Source: Alphaproteobacteria bacterium
GTDB taxonomy: Bacteria > Pseudomonadota > Alphaproteobacteria > Acetobacterales > Acetobacteraceae
DNA: 64,000 bases
Direction of reading: 5' to 3'
Assembly (NCBI GenBank): GCA_020850755.1
Contig: JADZEB010000035.1
Coordinates: 1-64,000, forward strand
Part shown: positions 23,800 through 37,050 of the stretch, piece by piece
Numbering within the stretch: position 1 is the stretch's first letter
Layout: every line of letters begins with the position of its first letter
The notes under the pieces: generated by a model
What the model was told of the DNA's origin: nothing
Databases searched by the model: none
What the model saw: only the letters and a program-made list of their open reading frames with translations
Made by a program: the position numbers and the translations under genes

Positions 23800-23806
23800 C
23801 CCGCCG

Positions 23807-25186
23807 ATGCGTCTGACGCGCTACTTCCTGCCCACGCTCAAGGAAACCCCGGCCGAGGCGCAGATCGTCTCGCACCGGTTGATGCTGCGCGCCGGCATGG
23901 TCCGGCTGGAGGCGGCGGGGATCTATTCATGGCTGCCGCTCGGCCTGCGCGTGCTGCGCCGGATCGAGCAGATCGTGCGCGAGGAGCAGGACGCGGCCGG
24001 GGCGCTCGAACTGCTGATGCCGACCATCCAGCCGGCCGAGCTGTGGCGCGAAAGCGGCCGCTACGACGACTATGGCAAGGAGATGCTGCGCATCAAGGAC
24101 CGCCACGAGCGCGACATGCTCTATGGCCCCACCAACGAGGAGATGGTCTCGGCCATCTTCCGCAACTTCGCGAAAAGCTATCGCGACCTGCCCAAGCTGC
24201 TCTACCACATCCAGTGGAAGTTCCGCGACGAGGTGCGGCCGCGCTTCGGCGTGATGCGCGGGCGCGAGTTCCTGATGAAGGACAGCTATTCCTTCGACCT
24301 CGACTATGCCGGCGCGCGGGCGAGCTACAACCGCATGTTCATCGCCTACTTGCGCACCTTCGCGCGCATGGGGTTGAAGGCGATCCCGATGGTGGCCGAT
24401 ACAGGGCCGATCGGCGGCGATCTCAGCCACGAGTTCATCATCCTGGCCGAAACCGGCGAGAGCGCGGTCTATTGCGACCGGGGCCTGACCGATTTCGACA
24501 TCCTGGGCGAGAGCGTGGACTACGAGGCCAACCTCCAGCCGCTGGTGGACAAGTGGACCAGCCTCTATGCCGCCACCGACGAGAAGCACGACGCTGCCGC
24601 CTTCGCCGCCCTGCCGGCCGAGCGGCGGATGGAGGCGCGCGGGATCGAGGTCGGGCACGTGTTCTATTTCGGCACGAAGTATTCCGGGCCGGAGGCGATG
24701 AACGTCACCGTCACCGGCCATGACGGCAAGCTGGTCCACCCCGAGATGGGCAGCTACGGCATCGGCGTCTCGCGCCTCGTCGGCGCCATCATCGAGGCGC
24801 ATCACGACCAGGCCGGCATCCGCTGGCCGGCCGCGGTGGCGCCGTTCCAGGTCGGGCTGGTCAACCTCAAGGTCGGCGATGCTGCTTGCGATGCGCTGGC
24901 GGGCGATCTCTACGCCAAGCTCGCCGCCGCCGGCTGCGATACGCTCTATGACGATCGCGACGAGCGCGCCGGCGTGAAGTTCGCCGACATGGACCTGATC
25001 GGCCTGCCCTGGCAGCTCGTGGTCGGGCCGCGCGGGGCCAAGACCGGCATGGTCGAGCTCAAGAACCGCGCCAGCGGCGCGCGCGAGGAACTCACGGCCG
25101 AGGCCGCGCTGAACAAGCTGGTAGACCCAACGTCACAACTTGGGGGTTTGTTGCAAGAGTTGGGCAAGGGGCTGTCGCCGGGCTGA
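23807..25186 (+). CDS. proS: Prolyl-tRNA synthetase, short alphaproteobacterial type, 459 aa
   Basis: Charges tRNA-Pro with proline. Class II motifs: motif 2 region [21 protein letters not shown] (shown in part; residues ~140-160) and motif 3 [13 protein letters not shown]. The large editing insert between motifs 2 and 3 found in E. coli ProS is absent, typical of the short type in Alphaproteobacteria. The anticodon-binding domain follows. The ATG at 23807 fits the family N terminus; the frame is open 118 codons further upstream through non-conserved sequence. Confidence 0.97.
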   Translation: MRLTRYFLPTLKETPAEAQIVSHRLMLRAGMVRLEAAGIYSWLPLGLRVLRRIEQIVREEQDAAGALELLMPTIQPAELWRESGRYDDYGKEMLRIKDRHERDMLYGPTNEEMVSAIFRNFAKSYRDLPKLLYHIQWKFRDEVRPRFGVMRGREFLMKDSYSFDLDYAGARASYNRMFIAYLRTFARMGLKAIPMVADTGPIGGDLSHEFIILAETGESAVYCDRGLTDFDILGESVDYEANLQPLVDKWTSLYAATDEKHDAAAFAALPAERRMEARGIEVGHVFYFGTKYSGPEAMNVTVTGHDGKLVHPEMGSYGIGVSRLVGAIIEAHHDQAGIRWPAAVAPFQVGLVNLKVGDAACDALAGDLYAKLAAAGCDTLYDDRDERAGVKFADMDLIGLPWQLVVGPRGAKTGMVELKNRASGAREELTAEAALNKLVDPTSQLGGLLQELGKGLSPG

Positions 25187-25215
25187 TTGCCGGACGCTCG
25201 TGGAGAACCGCCGCC

Positions 25216-25827
25216 ATGGACATCGCCGTGCTGATCTTCGACGACCTCACGCCGCTCGACATGGTCGGGCCGGTCGAGGTGCTGAGCCGCGTGCCCGGCG
25301 CCCGGATCAGGATGGTGGCGAAGAAGCCCGGTGCCATCCGCACGCAGTCGGGTGTGATGGGCATCATCGCCGACCACGGCCTGGCCGAGATAACGCGCGC
25401 CGACATCCTGCTCCTGCCCGGCGGCCCCGGCGCGCGCGCCATGGCCGAGGACGAAGCGGTGCTGGACTGGGTGCGCCGCATCCACCCCGCCACGCGCTGG
25501 ACGACCTCGGTCTGCACCGGTGCATTGATCCTGGGCGGCGCGGGGCTGTTGCGCGGGCTCAAGGCCACGACGCACTGGGCCTCGATGGACCGGCTCGCCG
25601 GCTATGGCGCGACGCCCGTGCAGGAGCGCGTCGTGGTGCAGGACAAGATCATCACCGCGGCGGGCGTCTCCTCGGGCATCGACATGGCGCTTGCGCTCGT
25701 GGCCCGGATCGCGGGCGAGGACCGCGCCAAGGCGATCCAGCTGCGCATCGAGTACGACCCGCAGCCGCCCTTCGATGCCGGCTCGGTGGCAAAGGCGGGC
25801 CCCGCCATCGTCGCACTCGCGCGCTGA
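25216..25827 (+). CDS. DJ-1/PfpI family protein, isonitrile hydratase-like, 203 aa
   Basis: Class I glutamine-amidotransferase-like fold. N-terminal VLIFDDLTPLDMVGPVEV with the acidic residue of the nucleophile pocket, LLLPGGPGAR, and the nucleophile elbow TSVCTGALILGGAGLL carrying the reactive cysteine, followed by TTHWA. That combination resembles isonitrile hydratase (InhA) and AraC-associated DJ-1 domains; the true substrate is unknown. It sits between proS and lolC/E with a 29-bp gap upstream and is probably a small accessory gene within a conserved order. Confidence 0.8.
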   Translation: MDIAVLIFDDLTPLDMVGPVEVLSRVPGARIRMVAKKPGAIRTQSGVMGIIADHGLAEITRADILLLPGGPGARAMAEDEAVLDWVRRIHPATRWTTSVCTGALILGGAGLLRGLKATTHWASMDRLAGYGATPVQERVVVQDKIITAAGVSSGIDMALALVARIAGEDRAKAIQLRIEYDPQPPFDAGSVAKAGPAIVALAR

Positions 25828-25851
25828 GCGGGCAGGGGAGAAAGCGCGCGC

Positions 25852-27102
25852 ATGTTCGGCCCGTTCGAGCGGCTTCTCGCCTTCCGCTATCTGCGCGCGC
25901 GCCGGCAGGAGGGCTTCATCTCGGTCATCGCGGCCTTCTCGCTGCTCGGCATCGCGCTTGGTGTCGCGACGCTGATCATCGTGATGAGCGTGATGAACGG
26001 CTTCCGCCAGGAGCTGCTCGGCCGCATCCTCGGCTTCAACGGCCATCTCGGTGTCTATGCGACGCAAGGCCCGCTCACCGACTACGACGCGATCGCCGGG
26101 CGCGTGCGCGGCCTCGATGGCGTCGTCTCCGTCACCCCGATCGTCGAGGGGCAGGTGATGGCGACCACGCCAGATGGCCGCGCCACCGGCGCGCTGGTGC
26201 GCGGCGTGCGGCCAGAGGATGTGCGCACCCGCGCCCTGATCGCGGGCAACATCAGGGCCGGCAGCCTCGACGATTTCCAGGGCGAGGATGCGATCCTGGT
26301 CGGCACGCGCTTCGCCACGCGGATGAACCTGATGCTCGGCGACCGGATCAGCCTGGTCTCGCCGCAGGGCCAGGCGACCGCCTTCGGCACCGTGCCGCGC
26401 ATCCGCAGCTATCGCGTCGTCGCGCTCTATGAAGCCGGCATGTACGAATACGACAACAGCTTCGTCTTCCTGCCGCTGCCGGCGGCGCAGCTCTATTTCC
26501 GCACCGGCGCGGGCGTGACGCAGCTCGAGGTTTTCGTGCGCGACCCCGACCGGGTGGACCAGGTGCGCCGCGCCCTGTTCGCGCTGTCGCCGCGCCCGCC
26601 GATCCGCGTGGTCGACTGGCAGCAGGCCAACTCGGCCTTCTTCAACGCGATCCAGGTCGAGCGGAACGTGATGTTCCTGATCCTGTCGCTGATCATCCTG
26701 GTGGCGGCATTCAACATCATCTCCAGCCTGATCATGCTGGTGAAGGACAAGGGGCGCGACATCGCCATCCTGCGCACCATGGGCGCCACGCGCGGGGCGG
26801 TGATGCGCATCTTCCTGATGTGCGGCGCCTTCGTGGGCGTGGTCGGCACCATCGCCGGCACCATCCTGGGCCTGGTGTTCTGCCGCAATATCGAGAGCAT
26901 CCGCCAGCTCATCGAACGCCTCACCGGCGCCGACCTGTTCAACCCCACCATCCGTTTCCTGTCGCAGCTTCCGGCCGTGGTCGATCCGTGGGAGGTGGTG
27001 CAGGTGGTGGGAATGGCGCTGGCGCTGTCCTTCTTCGCGACGATCTATCCGTCCTGGCGGGCGGCACGCCTCGATCCGGTGGAAGCGCTCCGCTATGAGT
27101 AG
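25852..27102 (+). CDS. lolC: Lipoprotein-releasing ABC transporter permease LolC/LolE family, 416 aa
   Basis: Inner-membrane permease that extracts mature lipoproteins for transfer to the LolA carrier. The family N terminus ([22 protein letters not shown]) is followed by one membrane helix, a large periplasmic domain (about residues 50-270), and three helices with the FtsX-like region [21 protein letters not shown]. Only one LolC/E gene is present beside lolD, so the exporter may be a homodimer of the LolF kind. The stop codon overlaps the lolD start. Confidence 0.93.
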   Translation: MFGPFERLLAFRYLRARRQEGFISVIAAFSLLGIALGVATLIIVMSVMNGFRQELLGRILGFNGHLGVYATQGPLTDYDAIAGRVRGLDGVVSVTPIVEGQVMATTPDGRATGALVRGVRPEDVRTRALIAGNIRAGSLDDFQGEDAILVGTRFATRMNLMLGDRISLVSPQGQATAFGTVPRIRSYRVVALYEAGMYEYDNSFVFLPLPAAQLYFRTGAGVTQLEVFVRDPDRVDQVRRALFALSPRPPIRVVDWQQANSAFFNAIQVERNVMFLILSLIILVAAFNIISSLIMLVKDKGRDIAILRTMGATRGAVMRIFLMCGAFVGVVGTIAGTILGLVFCRNIESIRQLIERLTGADLFNPTIRFLSQLPAVVDPWEVVQVVGMALALSFFATIYPSWRAARLDPVEALRYE

Positions 27103-27775
27103 CGTCGCGCTGCGGCTTGCCGGAATCACGCGCACCTTCCAGTCGGGCGGCACGGCGCTGCCGGTGCTGCGCGGGGCCGACCTGGCCATCGCGTCGGGCG
27201 AGATCGTGGCGCTGGTGGCCCCCTCGGGCGCGGGCAAGTCGACGCTCCTGCACATCGCCGGCCTGCTGGAGAAGCCCGATGGCGGGGCGGTGGAGATCGA
27301 CGGGCGCAACGCCGCGCAACTGCCCGATGCCGAGCGCACGGCCCTGCGCCGGCGCACGATCGGCTTCGTCTACCAGTTCCATCACCTGCTGCCCGAATTC
27401 TCGGCGCTGGAGAATGTCGTCATACCGCAGATGATCGCCGGTATTGCGCGGCGCCAGGCCGAGGAGCGCGCGCGCGCCCTGCTGGCCGATTTCGGGCTGG
27501 CGGCGCGGGCGAGCCACCGGCCGGCGCGGCTCTCGGGCGGGGAGCAGCAGCGGGTCGCGATCGCGCGCGCGCTGGCCAACGCGCCCAGGCTGTTGCTGGC
27601 CGACGAGCCCACCGGCAACCTCGACCTCGCCACCGCCGACCGGGTGTTCGCTGAACTTCTGGCGGCGGTGCGCAACCAGGGGGTGGCGGCACTGATTGCC
27701 ACGCACAATCCCGAACTGGCGCAACGCATGGACCGCGTCGTGCGCCTGCACGAAGGGCATATCGTTCCCGGCTAG
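27095..27775 (+). CDS. lolD: Lipoprotein-releasing ABC transporter ATPase LolD, 226 aa
   Basis: ATPase subunit that powers lipoprotein release by the LolC/E permease. Walker [11 protein letters not shown]-loop region [18 protein letters not shown] (typical of LolD), signature [15 protein letters not shown], Walker [13 protein letters not shown] and an H-loop in ATHNPEL. The ATG lies eight bases inside the end of lolC, so the two are translationally coupled. Confidence 0.96.
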   Translation: MSSVALRLAGITRTFQSGGTALPVLRGADLAIASGEIVALVAPSGAGKSTLLHIAGLLEKPDGGAVEIDGRNAAQLPDAERTALRRRTIGFVYQFHHLLPEFSALENVVIPQMIAGIARRQAEERARALLADFGLAARASHRPARLSGGEQQRVAIARALANAPRLLLADEPTGNLDLATADRVFAELLAAVRNQGVAALIATHNPELAQRMDRVVRLHEGHIVPG

Positions 27776-27844
27776 GGCATTTCCTGCGGCCTCGGGGCGT
27801 GTGACACTGGCTCCCGACTCGCGCCCCCGCTGAACCCGTTCGCC

Positions 27845-31371
<3,527 letters not shown>

Positions 31372-31375
<4 letters not shown>

Positions 31376-31501
31376 AGCAGCGTCCGATCTGGTGGAACCG
31401 CAGCGCGGTTCCACCAGATCGGACTAAGCTGCTCGCAAACCATAAGTTTCTCGGGTACGACTTCCGTTCGGCTGATCGAAGCCGAACGGAACGTGCCCTA
31501 G
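31372..31501 (+). repeat. 130-bp double-hairpin intergenic repeat, copy A
   Basis: Starts and ends with CTAG. Hairpin 1 has an 18-bp perfect stem (GTCCGATCTGGTGGAACC and its complement) with loop GCAGCGC, extended by GAGCAGC/GCTGCTC. Hairpin 2 has a 12-bp stem TTCCGTTCGGCT/AGCCGAACGGAA with loop GATCGA and a partly paired outer stem ending CCCTAG. It matches copy B (48289-48418, opposite orientation) at 117 of 130 positions with no gaps. The first CTAG contains the dnaE stop codon. Likely a non-autonomous, REP/MITE-like element that may also act as a transcript end. Confidence 0.9.
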
Positions 31502-31782
31502 GCCCGGGCCGGTCGTCCTGGCCGCATCCGGGCCTCGCCTCCGGACCGTGCCCGCCGGCAACGCCGCCGGGCTTGCAAATCGGGCCATTTCCGGCTAACT
31601 CACCGCCCGCCGGCAGTCCCGCGCCCTTGGGGGCGGGCCGCCGGTAATTCGCACGCAGGGCGCCATCCCCCCGCCACGGCCTTACGGTCGGTGCGGGCTC
31701 CGGTGCCGGCTTCCGCCCCTCGCGGGGTGGTCGCGGCCAAGGCCCTGCGGAGGTTCAACCGGACGGAAGGAGCGCCATACCC
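31502..31782 (+). promoter_or_regulatory. rpsB upstream region with candidate promoter and leader hairpins
   Basis: No gene. TTGCAA (31573-31578), 17 bp, TAACTC (31596-31601) is the best promoter candidate and would give a leader of about 175 nt. The leader can fold: a GC hairpin near 31617-31640 and CCGCCCC-TCGC-GGGGTGG at 31713-31730. A long structured leader suits autogenous control by S2, but this is inference. AAGGAG at 31767 is the ribosome binding site. Confidence 0.35.
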
Positions 31783-32586
31783 ATGGCCCTGCCCACTTTT
31801 ACCCTGCGCCAACTGCTCGAAGCCGGTGTCCATTTCGGCCACCACACCCGCCGCTGGAACCCGCGCATGGCGCCGTATCTCTACGGCGTGCGCAACCAGA
31901 TCCACATCATCGACCTGCAGCAGACCGTGCCGCTCCTGCACCGTGCCATGCAGGCGGTGCGCGATGCCGTGGCCGGGCGCGGGCGCGTTCTGTTCGTCGG
32001 CACCAAGCGTTCGGCCCAGGACTATGTCGCCGAGGCGGCCAAGCGCTGCGGCCAGTACTATGTCAACCATCGCTGGCTCGGCGGCATGCTGACCAACTGG
32101 AAGACGATCCAGAACTCGATCAAGCGCTTGCGCGACATCGAGGAGCAGCTCGGCCAGGAGCAGTCGGGGCTGACCAAGAAGGAAACCCTCAATCTCAGCC
32201 GCGAGCGGGACAAGCTCGAGCGTGCGCTCGGCGGCATCAAGGAGATGGGGGGGCTGCCCGACATCCTCGTGGTGATCGACACCAACAAGGAGAAGATCGC
32301 GATCCAGGAGGCCAACACGCTCGGCCTGCCGGTGGTGGCGATCCTGGACAGCAACAGCGATCCGCGTGGCGTGACCTATCCGGTGCCGGGCAATGACGAC
32401 GCGACGCGCGCCATCTCGCTCTATTGCGATCTGATCTCCTCTGCCGTGCTGGATGGCATCTCGGCCGAGATGGCGGCTTCGGGCGTCGATGTCGGCGCTG
32501 CCGAGGACGTCCCCGAGGAGGCGCTGCCGCCGGCCGAGGCCGCGCCGGCCGAGGGCGGTGCCTCGGAGCCCGCGCCGTCGATCTAA
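31783..32586 (+). CDS. rpsB: 30S ribosomal protein S2, 267 aa
   Basis: Small-subunit ribosomal protein that binds the head/neck junction. Family signatures: [21 protein letters not shown] near the N terminus, [25 protein letters not shown] and [12 protein letters not shown]. The last ~40 residues form an Ala/Glu/Pro-rich tail beyond the E. coli length. It is followed by tsf in the conserved rpsB-tsf pair, separated by an unusual AT-rich hairpin. Confidence 0.98.
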   Translation: MALPTFTLRQLLEAGVHFGHHTRRWNPRMAPYLYGVRNQIHIIDLQQTVPLLHRAMQAVRDAVAGRGRVLFVGTKRSAQDYVAEAAKRCGQYYVNHRWLGGMLTNWKTIQNSIKRLRDIEEQLGQEQSGLTKKETLNLSRERDKLERALGGIKEMGGLPDILVVIDTNKEKIAIQEANTLGLPVVAILDSNSDPRGVTYPVPGNDDATRAISLYCDLISSAVLDGISAEMAASGVDVGAAEDVPEEALPPAEAAPAEGGASEPAPSI

Positions 32587-32591
32587 AAGTC

Positions 32592-32609
32592 GTAATTACA
32601 GATAATTAC
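32592..32609 (+). promoter_or_regulatory. AT-rich hairpin between rpsB and tsf
   Basis: A perfect 7-bp palindrome, GTAATTA-CAGA-TAATTAC, starts six bases after the rpsB stop, in a 51-bp spacer that is mostly A and T in an otherwise very GC-rich window. CTCTTTTAGG follows. It could be a partial terminator, an RNase cleavage site that sets the rpsB:tsf ratio, or an operator. Confidence 0.5.
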
Positions 32610-32637
32610 GAAAACTCTTTTAGGCAGGATATAAGCA

Positions 32638-33567
32638 ATGGCCGAGATCACAGCAGCGCTCGTCAAGGAGCTGCGCGAAAAGACCGGCGCGGGCATGATG
32701 GACTGCAAGAAGGCGCTGTCCGAGACCGGCGGCGACCTTGAGGCGGCGATCGACTGGCTGCGCAAGAAGGGCCTGTCGGCGGCGGCGAAGAAGGCCAGCC
32801 GCGTTGCCTCGGAAGGGCTTGTCGGCGTCGCGATCGAGAAGCTCACCGCCGCCATCGTCGAGGTCAACGCCGAAACCGACTTCGTCGCCCGCAACGAGCA
32901 GTTCCAGGCCTATGTCGGCAATGTCGCCGGCGTCGTCCTGACCAAGGGCAGCGATGTCGCGACGATCACGGCGGCAGCCTATCCCGGCACCGGGCGGACG
33001 GTGGCCGAGGAGCTGACCCATCTGATCGCCACCATCGGCGAGAACATGTCGATCCGCCGCGCGGCGCGCATCAGCACGCCGAAGGGGCTGATCTCGGCCT
33101 ACATCCACACGCCTCTGGCCCCGGGCCTGGGCAAGATCGGCGTCATCGTGGCGATCGAGTCCGACGGCAAGACCGAGGCGCTGGAAAAGCTCGGCCGCCA
33201 GATCGGCATGCATATCGCGGCCGCCCGGCCCGAGGCGCTCGATATCGCCTCGGTCGATCCGGCGGCGGTGGAGCGCGAGCGGTCGGTCCTGGCCGAGCAG
33301 GCGCGCGGCTCCGGCAAACCCGAGGCGATCATCGCCAAGATGGTCGAGGGGCGGCTGCGCAAGTACTACGAGGAAGTGGTGCTGCTGGAGCAGGTCTGGG
33401 TGCATGATGGCGAGAGCAAGGTCGCCAAGGTGCTGCAGGAGACTGCCAAGGAGGCCGGTGCCCCGGTGAAGATCGTGGGGTTCGTCCGCTTCCAGCTGGG
33501 CGAGGGCATCCAGAAGCAGGAAGGCGATTTCGCCGCCGAGGTCGCCGCGGCCGCTGGGGTGCGCTGA
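32638..33567 (+). CDS. tsf: Elongation factor Ts, 309 aa
   Basis: Guanine nucleotide exchange factor that recycles EF-Tu. The N-terminal UBA-like module contains [19 protein letters not shown]. The core has [16 protein letters not shown], which carries the TDFV motif inserted into EF-Tu. Second core repeat and C-terminal module are normal. Ends just before a strong intrinsic terminator, so the rpsB-tsf transcript probably stops here. Confidence 0.98.
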   Translation: MAEITAALVKELREKTGAGMMDCKKALSETGGDLEAAIDWLRKKGLSAAAKKASRVASEGLVGVAIEKLTAAIVEVNAETDFVARNEQFQAYVGNVAGVVLTKGSDVATITAAAYPGTGRTVAEELTHLIATIGENMSIRRAARISTPKGLISAYIHTPLAPGLGKIGVIVAIESDGKTEALEKLGRQIGMHIAAARPEALDIASVDPAAVERERSVLAEQARGSGKPEAIIAKMVEGRLRKYYEEVVLLEQVWVHDGESKVAKVLQETAKEAGAPVKIVGFVRFQLGEGIQKQEGDFAAEVAAAAGVR

Positions 33568-33607
33568 GCGCCTGTCCACTGGCACGCCACCAGGGCTGAC
33601 ACGATCC

Positions 33608-33645
33608 GACCGGCGCGCGGCCCCGCTGTGCGCCGGTCTTCTTTT
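33608..33645 (+). terminator. Rho-independent terminator of rpsB-tsf
   Basis: Perfect 9-bp stem GACCGGCGC / GCGCCGGTC with a 13-base loop, followed directly by TTCTTTTT, 40 bp after the tsf stop. The clearest intrinsic terminator in the window. Confidence 0.9.
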
Positions 33646-33800
33646 TCACCGCCTCGGGCGGGGTGCGGGGGGCGCTCGGCCGGCAGCGCACTGCCCATGG
33701 GGACCGACCGAGTCGCCAGCGGGGCGCGCGGTGCGGGCCGGCCCGCTACCCGGGGGCGGCGCCTGAACTGCGCGATTCGCGCCTTTCCGCCGGTCGCGCG

Positions 33801-33829
33801 TTGGCGCGGCCCGCGCTTCTGTCTATGAT
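33801..33829 (+). promoter_or_regulatory. Promoter of the pyrH-frr-uppS block
   Basis: TTGGCG (33801-33806), 17-bp spacer and TATGAT (33824-33829). Initiation near 33836 would leave a leader of about 150 nt. It lies between the tsf terminator and pyrH, so the downstream envelope genes probably start from here. The rest of the 33568-33987 gap shows no gene. Confidence 0.65.
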
Positions 33830-33987
33830 GCGCCCGGCTGCGCGAGCCCCGGTGACCCAACCGACGCTCGGTACCCGTTTCCCTGCGCCTGCGCGACGGC
33901 CGGGTTCCACACCTCGGGCGTCTGCGTGCGCACGATCACCTCGCCGGGCCGAGCGCCCGGCCTTCCGCGAAGGGCAAAGACCGACCC

Positions 33988-34710
33988 ATGGCCGAGACAC
34001 CCAGCTACAAGCGCGTCCTGCTGAAGGTGTCCGGCGAGGCGCTGATGGGCGGGCGCGATTACGGCATCGACACCGCCACTGTGAACCGCATCGCCGCCGA
34101 CGTGGCGGCGGTGGTGAGGTCGGGCGTCCAGGTGGCGGTGGTGATCGGGGGCGGCAACATCTTCCGCGGCGTTTCGGGCGCGGCCGAGGGCATGGAGCGT
34201 GCGTCGGCCGATTACATGGGCATGCTCGCGACCGTGATCAACGCGCTTGCCATGCAGAACGCGCTGGAGAAAAGCGGCACCTATACGCGCGTGCAGTCGG
34301 CGATCCCGATGTCCTCGGTGTGCGAGCCCTACATCCGCCGCCGCGCCATCCGCCATCTGGAGAAGGGGCGGGTTGTGATCTTCGCCGCCGGCACGGGCAA
34401 TCCCTTCTTCACCACCGATACCGCCGCCGCGCTGCGCGCCGCCGAGATGGGATGCGACTGCCTGCTGAAGGGCACGCAGGTCGACGGCGTCTATTCCGCC
34501 GATCCACGCAAGGACAAGGCGGCCACGCGCTACGAGACCCTCACCTACCACGAGGTGCTGGCCAAGGATCTCGCGGTGATGGATGCCTCCGCGATCAGCC
34601 TCTCGCGCGAGAACGGCCTGCCGGTGGTGGTGTTCAACATCCACCAGTCCGGCGCCTTCCAGGAGGTTGTGGCGGGGCGCGGGCGCTTCACCATCATCCG
34701 CGACCTGTAG
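33988..34710 (+). CDS. pyrH: UMP kinase, 240 aa
   Basis: Amino-acid-kinase-fold enzyme that phosphorylates UMP to UDP for nucleotide and cell-wall precursors. Signatures: [15 protein letters not shown] at the N terminus, [47 protein letters not shown] and [10 protein letters not shown]. Length is normal. First gene after the tsf terminator; frr starts 50 bp after its stop. Confidence 0.97.
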   Translation: MAETPSYKRVLLKVSGEALMGGRDYGIDTATVNRIAADVAAVVRSGVQVAVVIGGGNIFRGVSGAAEGMERASADYMGMLATVINALAMQNALEKSGTYTRVQSAIPMSSVCEPYIRRRAIRHLEKGRVVIFAAGTGNPFFTTDTAAALRAAEMGCDCLLKGTQVDGVYSADPRKDKAATRYETLTYHEVLAKDLAVMDASAISLSRENGLPVVVFNIHQSGAFQEVVAGRGRFTIIRDL

Positions 34711-34760
34711 CGGGCGTCAGCGGACCCGGTTCGTACCAAGACAGCGAAGGAGGCTTCGGC

Positions 34761-35327
34761 GTGGAGCCCGATATCAAGAAGATCAAGCAGGACCTGCAGC
34801 GCCGCATGGACGGTGCGATGGAGACGCTGCGCAAGGAGTTCGGCGGCCTGCGCACCGGGCGCGCCTCGCCCGCGCTGCTCGAGCCGGTCAAGGTCGATGC
34901 CTATGGCTCCGACATGCCGATCACGCAGGTGGGCACGATCGGCGTGCCCGAGCCGCGCATGATCACCGTGCAGGTATGGGACAAGGGCCTGGTCTCGGCG
35001 GTGGAGAAGGCGATCCGCGACGCGGGGCTCGGCCTCAACCCTTCCTCGGACGGGCAGATCGTGCGCGTGCCCTTGCCCCAGCTCACGGCCGAGCGCCGCA
35101 CCGAGCTTGCGCGCGCCGCCGGCAAGTATGCCGAGGCCGCTCGGGTGGCCGTGCGCGCCGTTCGCCGCGACGGGATGGAGGGGCTGAAGAAGCTCGAAAA
35201 GGACGGCAAGATCAGCAAGGATCAGCACCGCGACTGGTCGAACGAGGTGCAGGGCCTGACCGACGGCTACATCAAGCGCATCGACGAGTCGCTGGTGAGC
35301 AAGGAAGCCGAGATCAAGCAGGTCTAG
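34761..35327 (+). CDS. frr: Ribosome recycling factor, 188 aa
   Basis: Splits post-termination ribosomes together with EF-G. Complete RRF sequence: [20 protein letters not shown], the domain II region, [18 protein letters not shown] and a C-terminal helix. The GTG at 34761 has AAGGAGG seven bases upstream and gives the normal length; the long upstream open frame is non-conserved. Confidence 0.97.
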   Translation: MEPDIKKIKQDLQRRMDGAMETLRKEFGGLRTGRASPALLEPVKVDAYGSDMPITQVGTIGVPEPRMITVQVWDKGLVSAVEKAIRDAGLGLNPSSDGQIVRVPLPQLTAERRTELARAAGKYAEAARVAVRAVRRDGMEGLKKLEKDGKISKDQHRDWSNEVQGLTDGYIKRIDESLVSKEAEIKQV

Positions 35328-35388
35328 CGGTTGAGCGCGGCGGGAATGCATCTCGGTCGCGGCGGCAGGAAAAGGGCGGAGCAGGCGA

Positions 35389-36138
35389 ATGTCGGGCAGC
35401 GAGGCTAGGCTTCCCCTGGACGCGTCCCTGCCGCAGCGCCCGCCCACCCATGTCGCCATCATCATGGATGGCAACCGGCGCTGGGCGCAGGCGCGCGGCC
35501 TGCCGGTGGCGGCGGGCCACCAGCGCGGCAGCCAGGCGGCGCGTCGCGCGATCGAGGCGGCGATCCAGCAGGGCATCGCCTATCTCACGCTCTACGGCTT
35601 CTCCTCCGAGAACTGGAAGCGGCCGCAGGACGAGGTGGCCGACCTGATGGGCCTGCTGCGCTGGTATCTCAACAACGAGGTCAAGCGGCTGGTCGAGAAT
35701 GGCGTGCGGCTGCGCGTGATCGGCGACCGCACGCGGCTCGATCCCGACATCCGCGCCATGATCGAGCGCGCCGAGGCCGCGACGGAGGCCAATCGTCGGC
35801 TCAATCTCACCGTCGCGCTGTCCTATGGCGGGCGGCAGGAGATATTGGCGGCGGCGCGCGCGCTGGCCGAGGCGGCGCGCGGGGGCTCGCTCGATCCGGC
35901 GGCGCTGGACGAAGCCGGCTTCGAGCGCTTCCTGTTCACCCACGGCATGCCCGACCCCGACGTGATCGTCCGCACCTCGGGCGAGAAGCGCATCTCGAAC
36001 TTCCTGCTCTGGCAGGGGGCCTATGCCGAGTTCGTTTTCCTGGACGTGCTGTGGCCCGATTTCGCGGCCGAGCACCTGGCCGAGGCGGTGGCCGAGTTCC
36101 ACCGCCGCGAGCGGCGCTATGGCGCGCGCACGGGCTAG
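35389..36138 (+). CDS. uppS: Undecaprenyl diphosphate synthase, 249 aa
   Basis: cis-Prenyltransferase making the C55 lipid carrier for peptidoglycan and other wall polymers. Motifs: HVAIIMDGNRRWAQARGLP (catalytic Asp), LTLYGFSSENWKRP, and the C-terminal DPDVIVRTSGEKRISNFLLW and FLDVLWPDF. Followed closely by cdsA, dxr, rseP and bamA. Confidence 0.97.
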   Translation: MSGSEARLPLDASLPQRPPTHVAIIMDGNRRWAQARGLPVAAGHQRGSQAARRAIEAAIQQGIAYLTLYGFSSENWKRPQDEVADLMGLLRWYLNNEVKRLVENGVRLRVIGDRTRLDPDIRAMIERAEAATEANRRLNLTVALSYGGRQEILAAARALAEAARGGSLDPAALDEAGFERFLFTHGMPDPDVIVRTSGEKRISNFLLWQGAYAEFVFLDVLWPDFAAEHLAEAVAEFHRRERRYGARTG

Positions 36139-36147
36139 CGCCGCTCC

Positions 36148-37050
36148 GTGTCCGGCGCGTGGCGCGCCCGGGCCGTGAGCATCGCCGCAGGCATGGGCAC
36201 GGACGGGTCGCAGGCGGGCAAGGCAGGGGAGGCGGCGCGAGGGCGCTGGACCGACCTGCGCGAGCGCGTCCTGTCCGCGATCGTGCTGGCGCCGATCGCG
36301 CTCCTGGCGATCTGGGTGGGCCAGATCCCGTTCAGCATCGCGATCGGCGTCATGGCCGCCGTGCTGGCCTGGGAGTGGGTGCATCTCTGCGGCCTTCAGG
36401 TGCGGCGCTGGCCGGGCATGGCTGTCGCGATCGCGGTGGTGGCCTCTGCCGGGCTTGCCGCGCTGGGCTGGACGGCAAGCGCCTATGGCCTGCTCGGCGT
36501 GGGCGGGGTCATCACCTGGCTGCTCGCGCGCGAGCGCAGGCACCCGCGCGCGGCTTGGCTCGGTGCGGGCGTGCTCTATGTCGGTCTGGCCGCGCTGTCG
36601 CTGATCTGGCTGCGCGACGATCCGCGCGCGGGGCTGACCAACCTGCTGTTCATCGTGCTGCTGGTATGGGCGAGCGACATCGGCGCCTATGCCGTCGGGC
36701 GCATCGTGGGCGGCCCGAGGCTCTGGCCGGCGGTCAGCCCTGGCAAGACCTGGTCCGGGGCGGTGGGCGGCTTGGTGGCCGCCATCGCCGTGGGGATTGT
36801 GGCGGCGCGATTCATCGGGCAGGCGCCCGGCCTGCGCACGGTGCTGGTCGCCGCAGCCCTCGGGATCGTGGCGCAACTCGGCGATCTGTTGGAGAGTGCG
36901 ATCAAGCGCCATTTCAAGGTAAAGGATAGCTCCCACCTGATTCCGGGCCATGGCGGCCTGTTCGACCGGGTGGATGCGTTGCTGGCGGTGGCCCCGGCGG
37001 CGGCGCTGATCGAGTTCGCCCGAGGCCCGGGAGCTTATCTGTGGGAGTGA
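36148..37050 (+). CDS. cdsA: Phosphatidate cytidylyltransferase, 300 aa
   Basis: Integral membrane enzyme making CDP-diacylglycerol, the precursor of all phospholipids. About seven hydrophobic helices. The C-terminal signature is clear: ASDIGAYAVGRIVGGPRLWP, SPGKTWSGAVGG and SAIKRHFKVKDSSHLIPGHGGLFDRVD. The start is uncertain: GTG 36148, GTG 36175 and ATG 36193 are all possible, and none has a good ribosome binding site; conserved sequence begins after all three. Its stop overlaps the dxr start region. Confidence 0.95.
   Translation: MSGAWRARAVSIAAGMGTDGSQAGKAGEAARGRWTDLRERVLSAIVLAPIALLAIWVGQIPFSIAIGVMAAVLAWEWVHLCGLQVRRWPGMAVAIAVVASAGLAALGWTASAYGLLGVGGVITWLLARERRHPRAAWLGAGVLYVGLAALSLIWLRDDPRAGLTNLLFIVLLVWASDIGAYAVGRIVGGPRLWPAVSPGKTWSGAVGGLVAAIAVGIVAARFIGQAPGLRTVLVAAALGIVAQLGDLLESAIKRHFKVKDSSHLIPGHGGLFDRVDALLAVAPAAALIEFARGPGAYLWE

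Larger units (their letters stand above)
23373..23806. other. AT-richer intergenic region before proS (434 bp)
   Basis: The first 250 bp are noticeably richer in A and T than the rest of the window. No open frame here looks like a protein. It contains a direct repeat GATCGGA at 23401 and 23412 (11-bp period), a TGCAC-N7-GTGCA dyad near 23442-23458, a hairpin with an A-run that reads as a terminator on the minus strand (23491-23525), a second hairpin (23554-23580), and the proS promoter (23726-23754). It may hold an unannotated small RNA or the remains of a lost gene. Confidence 0.5.

Noticed and set aside
31502-31782. Known riboswitch or named ribosomal leader motif before rpsB
   Set aside because: Hairpins exist, but I could not match them to any described leader class, so only a generic regulatory region is reported.
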